Both the position numbers and the translations under genes were made by a program. The notes under the pieces were generated by a model. That model worked only from the letters and a program-made list of their open reading frames with translations, was not told where the DNA came from and did no database searches. From Xiphias gladius (lineage: Eukaryota; Chordata; Actinopteri; Istiophoriformes; Xiphiidae), in assembly GCF_016859285.1 (NCBI RefSeq), contig NC_053420.1, forward strand, positions 30,884,545 through 30,948,544: a DNA stretch of 64,000 nt, in the 5' to 3' direction. Below are positions 1 through 12,900 of the stretch, one piece after another (within the stretch, counting starts at the first letter, position 1; every line of letters begins with the position of its first letter).

Positions 1-159
1 ATTCGTAAGTAAACAGGAACAATGTGGAGGCAATTTCATACAATGGTCATTCTGTACATGTCAACTAAACCTAAATAGCAATTTAAAGATCCAAACCAAA
101 GCTGACCTCAGTCTGCCATCAACTGTCCACAGTTAAGATTAGCACTGTGTGGTGTGGCA

Positions 160-165
160 TTTATT
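160..165 (-). terminator. helz2: candidate helz2 polyadenylation signal
   Basis: TTTATT on the plus strand (AATAAA on the minus strand) lies 458 bases past the helz2 stop codon. Bases 1-623 otherwise hold no ORF or repeat I can name and are best read as 3' UTR and flank. The signal is a hexamer match only. Confidence 0.35.
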
Positions 166-623
166 GTAGTCTACAACCTCTCTTAAGTACAATATTTGAA
201 ATTGTAGTAATAAAAATGAAACATGCGAAACAAACAAAAAATACTATTTTTGAATCATACAGTTGATAATTTAAATAAGCACATTTAACAATAAAACTCT
301 ACATATAGCTGATGGAGAAGCTGTAGGATTTCCAGTTTACAGATGTAAACATGTTAAAGAGAAATGTGTGTATAAATCACAGCACAACAATAACAGCATG
401 TGTCAAATAAAATATCAATAAACCAAAATCTGCAAATCTCCAAAATCTAAACTGCAAAAAGAAACGCTCTTTAAATTAAGAAACACAAAAAGTTACGGTG
501 ACATCACATAGAACACTCAAAATGTACACATCTTTCATTAAGCCGTGCTGTTGCGTAATTTGGGGAGCTCTTATCTGCTGCTTATTGAAATCAAGTCTCC
601 AAACAAAGAATAGATGAGATCAG

Positions 624-3600
624 CTATCTGGCACAATGAACGGAAATCTTGTCTGCATCTGTCACTGCTTTGTGAAGCTTGTAGTGGTCCAGGAGCTTTT
701 TCCAAGCGCTACTGCAGCTCAACAACTCTTGGTTCCCTTTGAGAGGACAGACACATTTGAGTTATGAGGCTACAGACAGTAGGAGCTTTGAGCCTTAAGT
801 ACAAGCAGAAGAAAGCAGTGAGCTACAGAATCTCACCAATTATGCACAGTCCCTCCTTGGCCCTGGTGATACCCACATTTATCTGGTTGGGATCACCCAC
901 AAAGCCCAGATGTTTGGACAGCCAAGCTCTGTCTGGTTCCCTCTCAATCTCTTCACTTGGCAGAGAGCACACTGTAGATATGATGACATAACGCCATTCA
1001 CTTCCTAGAAAACAAAATGCTCTATGTCACTTGATGAGGCATTGCTCGGCAACAGAGTAGAGGTTTTCCTTTAATATCTTCTGACCTGCACTAAAATACC
1101 CGACTGAGTCATGTCCGTTAACATGTCCAGACAGATCGTCTACGTGGGGGAAAAAATCAAGTAGACAAGTATACTTGACAAGTTACTCAAGAAATTCGAC
1201 ATTTGGAAGTGAAATATTTCCCTACTCTACAGATCATGATTTTACATTCGAAATGTGAGATATGGTTAAAAGCATGACACCATGGAGATTTAAACTACCC
1301 AGCAGGACAGGACGCAGTTAGACCCAGCACCACTGGGGCAAGCTACAACACTAAAAATACTGTTGACGTGTTTATACATTTAATTCTTTGAGAAGAACAG
1401 TTCTTCAGAATGAGCACTTTTACTCTGGAATATTTTTCCATTGTGGTATTGCTACTTTAATTTCAATAAAGGCTTTGTTGCTAGGTAGCCCAGAGGTACA
1501 CTGTCACCTTGGCTTTTCGTGATTGTGGTGACAGTGATTTTATCCATTTTCTTCTTCTTCAGCTCATCTCTTATTTCTGATACTTGGGCATTATAGGGCG
1601 ACAGAATCACAATATTTTGCTGTTCGATTTTGGCACTCTTCACCAGCTTTTCAGCAATGCCAATCTGCAAGAGAAGCAAAAGAAAATCTGTCATTGAAAG
1701 CAATAATGAATAATGTCACTGAATACTCATCAGGTTAATGACTCTATAGTAACCTTTAATCGTATTTTTTTTTATTTTACTATTACTGTTTAAAATCAAA
1801 AAAGGAACTATAAGGGTGCCCAATGCAGTACCACTTTGTTTCTCTCTTCCTGGTTTGCTTTAGAGTTCTTGTTGCCCTCAGCTGTGTTGACAACCAGACT
1901 GACGGTCTTTCCTTTGACATCCCCAAAAACGATTGGCATTGTCCTCTCATCAACACGCAGGACGCTGCTCGGCTGCTCCACCCCAGTTTCCAGCTTTCCC
2001 TCATAATATTCTTTTGATGGGAACTTGCATATGTCCTTATGCTATGAACATACATAATTGATAGTTGTTAATAACAATTTAAAATACTAAACACGGACGT
2101 GTGGTAATACAATATTGCTACAGTAAGTACATATATACATAACATATTCTGACCATTCTGTACTGGGTGTCCAGCATCACTGCCTTGTTCCCATCGATTG
2201 TATGGTAGCGTTCAAACAGAGACTTGGCCATCCCCAGCCTCCTCACACGCTCATTCTTCACAATGGGTCGTAACTGTTTGTGGTCACCGATCAAAACAAT
2301 CTGAAAGGGATATTGTTAGACATTAGAGTGAATAACTCTAAGAAGTACAGCCATCAACATCAGGTGAGCATTTCTAAGTAATGATGAAACCAGTTCCGCA
2401 GACTCCTGGAATTTAAAGAGAGTCAGTCAGAGTGAGGCACGTGCGTGGTTATTTAGCCGGCAACCAGCACTCAAAGAGTCTTCCCAGTGGGAATGAATGT
2501 GGCAACCGCCACAATCGTGACATTCCTGGTCACACAGGACAAACCTCACTAGTTCTTGTCACGTATGCCTTTCTTAGACTCCAGTGTTACAATACATTGT
2601 ATGGAATAATATCATTACATGATAAGAATTAGGCCAAAATAAAAACCAACAGACGAAGGGAAGTATTTTTCTGAATCAAGGCACAAAGAAGCAACATTCA
2701 TCATAGCATACAAACACTTCAAGGACAATGTTAATGGAAAGCACCAGCAAGATATTGACTACGAAATGAAAAGCACACCTGTTCTGGCTTGTTGCAGACT
2801 AATGGAATCAGGGCCTGAGGTTCAGTGGCCATTCCGCATTCATCAATGAGGATCTGACGTGCAGCAACAGTCTGAGTCAAGCTCAGGGTGGACGACTGTG
2901 TGCATGTGCACAATATGATGTCATGCCGTTCAAGCTCATGTGTCCGAGCATCTCTGAGAAGTTTTTTGTATCTAGGAGGAAAAACAATCCATGCAGTTAG
3001 GGCTCAGAATAAACTTCTTATATCTTAAAATTGCTTGCTTTTTCTTTTCTGCTCTTACTTATTCTTTTTTCACAGGATTTTGGTATGCAAACATATTACA
3101 GACATGCACAGAAAACTAACATGACACCAACAAAGACAAGATATCAGAGCTGGACATAGCCCATGGTCTCTTAATGGAATGGAATGGGTCGAAAACAAAC
3201 TTCAACAAGTGACACAAAGGTTAGATTTGTGGGTCTGTGAATCTTTCAGGCATTCAGAAACGGTTATAACAAAACAAAATACAAGTGGTTATTTGATTTT
3301 CATTTTAAAATACAAAAATTAAAATTGAAATACGAGGTGTTTGTCTTTTTCATGGTCAAAAAGGGAAGAGAAAAATTTAAAAACTGGTTTGATTCTCATT
3401 TTCTATTTCATATAACAAAAAGTAAAATCACCAGAAAACCGAAAATTAAAAAAGGCCTGTTTTTTTTTCATATCCCGAGAGAGGATTCTTAGAAAGGTGT
3501 CTGTGTAAGTGTATGTCTGGTTAACTTCCCCACCTCAGTTAAGGAGCAGCGCACAGCCGCTTCATTGAGCTTTTCTTTGGAAAATTCGGGGACTGTCGTC

Positions 3601-5689
3601 CATGCAGTGATGAGACAGTATAGAATGGGGCTAAGTTGGATAGAAACTGAAAATGCTGTGACAAGCTCATCCCTAGGGCCCCATCATAACCTTGTTCCTT
3701 ATTGTGTCAATGAGTAATAATGAAATGGAAATTGGGGGAAACTCATACAGTCATATACTATATATATACTCTTGCTCATTTTTGGCATTTATCAAGCTAC
3801 AAACAAACAAGCAGAATAAATTTGACCCTGATGTGATTCACAGTCTCTGAACATCTTCTCTGTCTGATCGAAAGTCACTTGATAAATGTGTCTATTGCTC
3901 ACAGTCACAATCAAGAACTCTTTTATGCTAAAGCCAGTGCTTTAGAGACTTTTGTAGTGTCAGTCTTACAAGTTAGGTAAATATGGTCCCAGGTTTTTTT
4001 CTGTAAGCAAAGTGGATTTGATTTCTTTCTTTAGTCAATGTCAATCTTATTCAGTTTGTCAAGAGAAAGACTGGTTAGTGATTCTGCGTAATAGTCAACA
4101 TAGTAAAACCTTAGCTAAGCAATAATGATAAAAAGATTTGCATGGGTAAAAACACACTAATCGTTTCAAAATGTAGATTAAGACAATGATTAATCACAAT
4201 TAAAACATGAATTTTATTTTTACTAGCGGGTTCACCAACTACCCCACTTGTGAGTAGCTGAGCACTAAAACCACGGTGCTGTGGGCCGTAGAGAATGACT
4301 TGTGGGCCTACGATTTTAGCCATAATCACCAGATTTACAGTAATGTGGCTGTCACAAATGTCAGATAAGTCAGACATGAAGGCTGTTGTATAATATTGTT
4401 AGATAGTATTGTTTTTGTTAGATTTTTAAAAAGAAAATCAATATCCAGTGTTGAATGCTATTTCGCAGAACCTTGTGGCTAGTAAAAATTAGCTTTTTGG
4501 AATCCCCTGCTTTTTTTCTAAAAATTGACTTTTAAGCATTTGTATGCATGCTTTGTTAAACCAATAATGCATCTGAACTTACTTTTTCACCTCCTGAGCA
4601 GTCAGCTCCTCTCCTTTTTTCTCAAGGGCAAGTTGAATGCGTTGGTCAAACTCTTTTATTTGACCTGAATGAGGATTTTGGTCCTGTCGCATGCGGTGAT
4701 GCAGAGCGATGCACCTAGAACCATGTAAAATATGCCATTGTTGGTTAACAATTAAAAACAGGAAACATTTCAAAACTCAAAACTGAGTGCCTTTAACTGG
4801 TGTGATTACAGTACCTGAGTTCTGGTTTGGAACGATCTTGGCAGAGCGACCTCGGGGAAAACTGAAGAGTGCAGTCTGGACAAGGGTAATCAAGCATCTC
4901 CACTTTTTGGCTGTAGACCCTGAGGGGCCTTAGGCTGTCCCCAAACCTCAACAGATACTCTGTGTTACAACAGTAAAAGTAACACAACATGGGCTATAGT
5001 AATTGAAAAAATTAAGTTGAAATTCCAGCAGAGACAAAGTAACTTGCCTGCAACAACGTCAACAGACTTGTTGGATGGACCACAGTAGAGAATAACTTGT
5101 TTCTTGTTCCCATCATTTGGATCATCAAATTTCCTTGGTTTCTTTGAGTTCAGCTCAAAGAAACAGTACACTATGTACACGCCTACTACTGTCTTTCCAG
5201 TTCCTAAGAGACAAATGGGAAGCGGGGCTTAAGCCTTTGCAGAAAATATGAAGCATCGGAGTGAATGCATGTTCTAGCTCTTACCAGGTGGTCCCTGTAT
5301 CAGTGTGAAGGTATTATTTAGAGCTTTCTCCACAGCAAGATGTTGACTCAGGTTAAGGTCTGGCAGTCCATTTGGTAGCTCTTTCCTCATGATGGGCCAT
5401 CTTGTTTTTACTGCAAATACAAAATGAGAGAGGTTTTAAAGGACTTGATAAATTCTAATTATTTTTTGCTAGTAAAAGAAAAAACGATTCAATCAAATTT
5501 AACGCCAGTACAGGAATGTATAATGTGTGTTCTTTGTTTTCAATTTTTTGTGTGACTCACATACATACAAATAGTCAAAATCGGTGCCAACTAATGAACT
5601 TACCCTCTTTTGGAATGTTTTGTCCAAGTGCTATTGTCTTCACAAGATCACATGCAGATGTAATGTTGTCTACAGCATTTTCTTTCCGG
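624..5689 (-). CDS. helz2: helz2 UPF1-like helicase core 2 and C-terminus (11 exons)
   Basis: Exons from 5604-5689 down to 624-736. Motifs in order: [14 protein letters not shown] (Q motif), Walker A GPPGTGKT split by the intron after 5285, [12 protein letters not shown] (Ia), LIDECGM (motif II, DECG instead of the commoner DEAG), IGDHKQLRP (III), LDTQYRM (IV), [24 protein letters not shown] (V) and [10 protein letters not shown] (VI). The protein ends 36 codons into the last exon with HCAR and TAG. All motifs that define an active SF1B helicase are present. The Tc1 element in the intron upstream of 5689 does not interrupt coding sequence. Confidence 0.93.
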
Positions 5690-6887
5690 CTACAATAACA
5701 ACAAAAATATTGCATTAATCGTGTATGAATTACAGCCATTTTTATACATAGTCCCTCATTTTTAGAGGCTCAAAAGTAATTGGAAAAACCAACGTAATTA
5801 TAAATATGAGGATTATTTTTAATACTTGGATAAAAATTCTTATATATGTGCATGTATATTTATACACAGCATATATATATATAGATGCAGCCGGGTGACA
5901 AATTAAAGGAAAAACCTGATAAATGAGTGGAGAAACATAATGTATGTAACATATATACGCATTACATATACAAATATGTATATATATGATATCAGTAAAT
6001 ACGGATGGAAACTGTGGTCGACAGCACACATTTAATGACCATGACGCTGGTGCATTAGTGCGACATATAAGGAAAAACAGAAGAGCAAATCTTCCTCAGG
6101 TGACTGAGAAGGTCAATGCAGGACGTGATCAGATTGTGTCAGCGAGAACAGTCTGTCAGTTACATAGAGAGGGATATTATAGTAGCGCTGCAGTGCATAC
6201 AGCCCTCATTACAAAGATGAATGAACATTTGAGAGTTCAGTGGTTCACAAACCATAGGCACTGGTCTACAGAGATGTGGAAAAAGTGATATGGTCAGATG
6301 AGTCGTCCTTCACCGTATTCTCTACAAGGGGGTGAATGCATGTGTGGTGAACACCAAGAGAACGGTACAGGGCTGAACACTTGACCCCTACAGTGTTATG
6401 CTGTGGGGGGGCATTTTTCTGACATGGTTTGGGTCCACATGTCCCTTTAGAGGGAAGGGTCTCTGCAAATCACTACAAAGTTGATCATCTTTATCTTTAT
6501 CCTATGATGAAATACTTAAGTCCTGATGGGAGTGGTCTCTTCCAAGATGACAATGCGCCCATCCACAGGGCAGGAGGGGTCGCTGAATGGTTCGATGAGT
6601 ATGAAAATGATGTGAATCATGTGCTGTGGCTTTTACAGTCACCCGATCTCAACCCAACTGAACACCTATGAGAGATTTTTCACCGATGTGTTAGACAGTG
6701 CTCTCCACTACCATCATCAAAACAGCAAATGAGGGAATATTTTTTAGTAGAATGGTGTTCATCCCTCCAGCAGAGGTCCAGAGAATTGGAAAATCTTTGC
6801 CAAGGCGCACTGAAGCTGTACTGGCGGCCGGTGGCCCAACACCTTACTGAGACACTTTATGTTGTTTTTTCCTTTAATTTCTGTACT

Positions 6888-6942
<55 letters not shown>

Positions 6943-9900
6943 CCTATGTGGATGTGTGTGTATATATACATATACATACATATATATATAAATATATACA
7001 CACATTGATAAGGTCAACGGGGGCCTCACTTGAACTTACATGTCATGCAGGAGCTTTGGGATTATTTCAACTGTGAAACATGTGTTTTTCTGAAAGACAC
7101 ACTCAGGAGTGGTTTCCATCGGCAGATGATTGACACGGAACTCCACTTTACTTCCTCTATTTGTAGAGTTTTTTTGTTCTACTTTGCCATGGGCCACCCA
7201 TGTAAACTCTCTGGGATCCACCAGAGTGTAATGTTCCAGAGTTGAAGTCAACTTCAGACCTCTTTTCCGTATGCACAGTAAGCACTTTGAGAGGTTGCAT
7301 TCAATGGCCCATTCATTGATCCACTCCTGAGGTAAGAAGAAGCTTCCTGTTAGTGTGCCTTCCTGTTCTTGACTGAAGTTTACCACCAGGTTCTCAATGA
7401 TTATGCTGTCACTTTCATCCACTGCAGAGGCAGCAGATTCCATCTCACACAGTGGTTTCCAGATCCGTACATACTCCTTGGTGTCACTATAATAAATCTT
7501 TGATGGATCATCTGTAGATCTGGAGAAGCATGTGATAGGGCTCCGGACATGGTCCACACAAATGTCAAACTTTGGTTTAATGTGCACCAACTGAACAGCA
7601 GGCATGTTATAACCTCTTTTTACCTCTGATGTCATTTGGATCTGAAGGATATCGCCTGGCTGCAACTGGAGATTGATGTCAACTTCATGCTTCCTTCGTA
7701 CTTTTGGGACCTCTTCAGAGGAACATGTGTTAGTCTTGGGATGAGGCACCTCTGTTGATTGTGGCAGAATATTTTTCTTTTCCAGCTGCTTTGTATTAGT
7801 GTCCGTTATGAGAAACTTTGCATGATCCCAGTTTTCTTTGTCAATTGCTTCAACAGTGGCTTTCCATATTGTAAGTGGAAGCTCAATGCAGGGGCCACAG
7901 TCTGGCATTTTCAACTCTTGATGAATTTGCATGGTGTCAGCAGTATAGATCAGCTTTTTCCATTTAAGAGTGATGCAGTGATTTGTTCCATCATAAAATG
8001 GTTGGTCCTCTAATTGTAAATCTTTGTACATAATTGATAAACTCTCTGAAAATATGTTCTTGTTAAAAGGAAATGACACTGCAAAACTATTTCTATCAGG
8101 ATCTGCACTAACAACAAAGGCTAGCTTTGAATTACTTTGTTTTGTCATGCTCACTGCATAGGAGATCTGCTCAGCCTTTTGTTCATATTCCTTGGCATTC
8201 TTGAGGTCGTGCTCAAATTGATTACACAAAGCCATAATCTCTGTTTGAGTGTATTGTACATCCCTGTCACATATGACAGCGTGCAAAAGTCTCTGCAAGA
8301 TGATGTCCATGTACCGCCGAATCGGTGAGGATGCTTGTGTGTAAGATTTTACATTCAGAGAAAAATGCCCAACCTCTGCTTCAGGAGATGAGTTGGAACA
8401 TATGACATAAGCTTTACTAGAGCACCTTCTGAACTGATGAACAACTGGCTGGAGTAGAGGGTGGATGTCATCTGCAGCAACCAGGTCCACCATTTTGTCT
8501 ATATCATTGGTTCTGGCAGCTGACTGGATATCTTTCCACACTTCTGTGAGTATGCGGAAGTTTTCACAGTTTGGGACTTGTTTATCATGGTCAACTTTAT
8601 GCCGCACATGAAAAGACAGAGGTATGAATTCTCTGCATTTCTTCTTGAATTCTTCTACCATTTCAGGACTTGGTTTTGCCTGACAGCGAAGTGGTGTGTA
8701 ATACCTGGTTTTTTCTGAACCAATCAAAGTCTCACATGCAAGTGTGTTGAATAACACACTCAGCTCTTCAATCATCAGATGGGCTTTGCGCTTTCCAGGC
8801 AGTCTCTTAGCATCAGGTTGAGAATAAGCCCAATCCACAAGTCTGATCTTCCTTTGAGCTTTTGCAAAACAGTAAGCCACTGCAACACAGTCTTCTACTG
8901 TATCAAACTTAGGTCTCTTTCCACATTTTTTGGAGATCATGTCCTCTGCCTCTTCATAAGACAACTGCTTATTAGAGTTGATTAGTGACATCTGGAATGT
9001 GGGCTTTCCAATGATCTCATTTGTTTGCTTGTTTACTTTGAGAATTAATGAAACTGCCCTGCGATCTTCACCCAACAGAAGACTGAAGCATCCAGTGCTC
9101 AAGCCTTGGTGGAACATATGAATGGGTTTTTCCCCACCGCGGTAATATGTAACCCCTTGTAGTTTTGCGGACTCATCTAATTTACCACCTGGTCTCACAA
9201 AGCTTGCCACATCTGCAATATGGACTCCCAATTCAAATTGGTCTCCAATGTCCCTGACACTGATGGCATCATCCAAGTCTTTTGCTCCTGCTGGATCAAC
9301 AGTGAAAGTGATTACCTTGCGTATGTCCTGTCTCTGTGTCCCATCTTCCTCTGCCTGTGAGATACCCTCATCTGATTTACATCTATTGGGTGTAACTTTG
9401 AATTCTTCATTCAGGATCATTAGTCCATCAACCAATGATTTTCCGACTGGAAGAACATCTATGACGTTCCCCAGTGGAAAAGAACAATTTTCTTTCCATC
9501 CAATCACTTGCACCTTAAACACACTGTTCTGTTTCAGCTTTTCATCAAGACGTTCATATGCTGCAATCCTCCACTGTCCATTAATTTGCTCCCATATTGG
9601 AATTAAGTTACGTTTTTTCTTGCTGATCAGTATGCATACTTTGGGCTCGGATTTTGTAATGGGCATCATAATCCTTTTGATAAATTTGTCTGTAGAAATC
9701 TTTCTTGGTTTGTTGTGATCCTCATCCTCAAGCAGACACACAAGTACACGGGCTGATTCAGCTTTCTTGGTGATGCTGACCACCCTTGCCGTTTGTAAGA
9801 CAACTTCATCTCCAGTGAAGGCCCTACCCAGGTTTGCCCTGCCGTCGATGCTTATAGGTCTGGTGGGGTTATCAAATGGTATGACATAACCTCTATTATA

Positions 9901-12900
9901 TGACTCCCTGACCAACTTTCCTCGCTTGAACATCTCTGGTTGTTTGTCACATAACTCTGAAAGGTCTGTGTCAACATCAGTGATATTGTTTGATGATCTT
10001 GAGTTGTGGTGATCGAACCCTTCAAATTCCAAACTGTTGCCATTGAAAGTATATTCTGCTCGCAGCTGTTCATAGTCATCTTTCAACTCTTGAAGAATTG
10101 CATCATTGAGAGCGTTGCCCTCATCCACATGCTCAGATATTTGAAACCTTACAGTTTCCTTAACATCTTTTTCAAAGAAATCCTTGGTGAAATGCTGTGG
10201 TGTAATACTGTTGTTGCTGATGCAGTGGTCTATGTAGCACTTCCAGATTCCTGAGCTTTTCCCAAAGCAACAAAGGGCAGCAGCATCTCCAACCACAACC
10301 ACCTGGGACTGAGCCCTAGTCATCACAGTGTTTAACACACGGGCATCATTGAACAGCTCATGACCAGACTGGTGAGATGTTTTTAGACTGTCACGTGTTT
10401 GTACAGCTGTCATTATGACTGCCCTGAACTGTTTTCCTGTTGACACATGAAGACAACTTTTATGATTCAAAATGAAGATATTTATGAGAGGTGATATGAA
10501 TGTAATGTTTGAATAGTCTTACAGATTGAGTTTAGCCATCCTTTATGTTTAACATAATGGGATAATCATGCAGGAGTCCTTAAGGCTAAACTGAAATTAC
10601 CTTGCACATTTGCTAGATTCTCAACATGGACTTTAGTGAGGCTTCTTCTCGAAAGTGCTGTCCTAATTTTCCGAACCTATGAACCATAAGAAACAGTTAA
10701 GATAATTAAACAATTACAACCTTGATCATATCTAATAATTTCACTACTAATACATTCATGCAGAAATATTCACTGTATAGTTGATGTAATTTATGTTTTT
10801 GTTTCAGTCTTTTGGAGTCAAAACTAAGAAGTTTTAATTTACCTGAACCCCCACTGATAGAACGCAGATTGAGCTTTGGTCCTTGGACCCCCAGGTCAAT
10901 GGCCAGAGTTCGAGAATTTCTTTCACTGCTTCAGCCACTTTGGCAACCTCTTCTTTATTATACCAAGACATAGATAAAGTGTCCAAGAGACACTCTCCCC
11001 TAACATGATGAAACTTTAGGGCATGGCCATTTGCAGGGGCTGGAATATTTCCAGTAGATTTGATAACATCAATCTTACCGATGTAGAAATGGGTGGATAC
11101 AAAATCCACAATTTCTTTGGTTGAGCGGTAGTTTTCACTGAAAATGATTCTACTGTTATGGGCAGCATCACACTTCTGGCCCTGATAGTAGTGGAACAAG
11201 CGATTAAGCAGTGTGTGATTTGAATGGTGATGATCATCCACTGAGAAGAGCTTGGGTCCCATTTGCATGTGATCTCCAGCTAAAACAACTCTGGTGTTTG
11301 GCCCAGCAAGACCAAGGGCCATCAAGGCTTCACATTCTAGCATCTGAGAGGCTTCATCGATTAGAATGTGGGTGAAGTATCCCTCTGGGAGCTTTAGGTC
11401 ATGAAAATGTCTTGCCATTGTTGTGGTGGTTATGACTATTTTGTGGGAATCTAGGGCAGCTCTTGTGGGTGGTAGAAAATACTGTCCATTTTCTGAAAGA
11501 AAACAGTATTTCAAAGTAATCTCGTCTGTGGCCAACAAAGCAATCCCTTGATTGTTTGCTTTTATTCGAATTGGCCTTATTCCATAATTTTTCTTGTTGA
11601 TGAATGGATGGAAGTGATCTCTGACATACAGATCTGCAGAACTGAAAGGAAACAAAAATGTCACGGACAAACATTGATGTATTAAAACGTCTTTACAAGA
11701 GTACAGTTAAGAGAAAAAGGCTAAGTAAAGTAACAAGTAAAATTTCTTGGGGGGTACATGTCAATATACGTAAATCAATCAATCAATTAATTTCTTTTTT
11801 TTTTTAATTTTAAAAAGTATGCATCACCTGTTGGTGTGGGTGCAAATTAGCACTTTGTTGTGAGGCTGCTTAGAAAGCTCTCTGGCTGCTGTAGCAAGGG
11901 TGAATGTTTTCCCAGTTCCAAATGGTCCATAAACAAGAAGTGGTGCCACAAATTCTTGGACATTGGAATTCCCCATTATGAAGTTAATTGCGTTCTGCTG
12001 CTTTGCATTCAGGTTCTCATAGTGGATGTTATTCACAGGAACTACACAGTTTTTAAGGTCTGGTAACACTCTGTTTGTATCAGGAAGGAGGTCTACAGCC
12101 TTATGCATGGTGCAGAAGCTGTGACGGTTCAGCTGAAACTGCACCTCCATTTGATGTGATTCATTGCTTTTGAGTGTAAGATCAGAGCAACATTTTTTAG
12201 AAAGTTGCAAATACATTTTTTTCTCACTTGTTTTGTCTTGCAAAATTATGGCCTCATAGACCTTGGAGTGCCGACCACTTGAAGATAAAGGGGCTATTAG
12301 GCCAGAGTGGATGCTTCGTCTTAGTACCAGTCCCTCAGGGGTGTCAGGTGTGAGATTACAAGGAATGGAGACAGCACAGAATAGTTCTCCCCAAGGAGCC
12401 ATCCTCATGCCAAACTGTGTACTGTTCAATGTATCCAGTGTTGTAACTTCTCCACAAAAATTTAGTCTAAAGTAAACAAGAAAAAACACATAGGCATTGT
12501 TTTATACATTTGTGTGCATTCCTAACATTGTAATAGGAAAATGACACAGATAAGCATGTTACCTTGAAACAACCTGGTCCTCTGCATGTTCCTCACTATA
12601 CAGGAAGAGGTGCATTCTCTCTTTGTAGTTCTCAGTATTCAGAGGTGTTGGGCTGTTGTTGGAGGATTTATATTGAAAGCTAATCTGAGGAGGCTTGTAC
12701 TGTTTTAACAGCTCTTCCTGTTCTTCTGTCCTGGACAAACATGGGATGATAACTCTGTTCCATCGATTCCAACGCTCAGCTCTTTGAAAGGTGGCTCCAT
12801 TGCTCACAGTTGGTTTTTCAGTGTCATCCAGTGACAGCTGGCCAACTCTTACTCTGAGTTTCTTCACTAGTACTGGTCTCATGTCAAAATCTAGCACTAA

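Larger units (their letters stand above)
5690..7039 (-). other. helz2: helz2 intron invaded by Tc1-like sequence
   Basis: The 1.35-kb intron after the RNB exon is mostly repeat: a 108-base end of one Tc1-like family (5728-5835), an AT tract (about 5840-5990), a decayed Tc1-like element (about 5885-6893) and TG/TA microsatellites. About 40-150 bases next to each splice site remain unique. Confidence 0.8.

Noticed and set aside
7036..7040. Apparent C-terminus of a stand-alone 1144-aa RNB protein
   Set aside because: The TAA is created by reading through the GTAAGT donor; splicing to 5689 continues the helicase frame.
9248..9718. 156-codon plus-strand open frame
   Set aside because: It lies wholly antisense to the RNB exon of helz2; a shadow of coding constraint.
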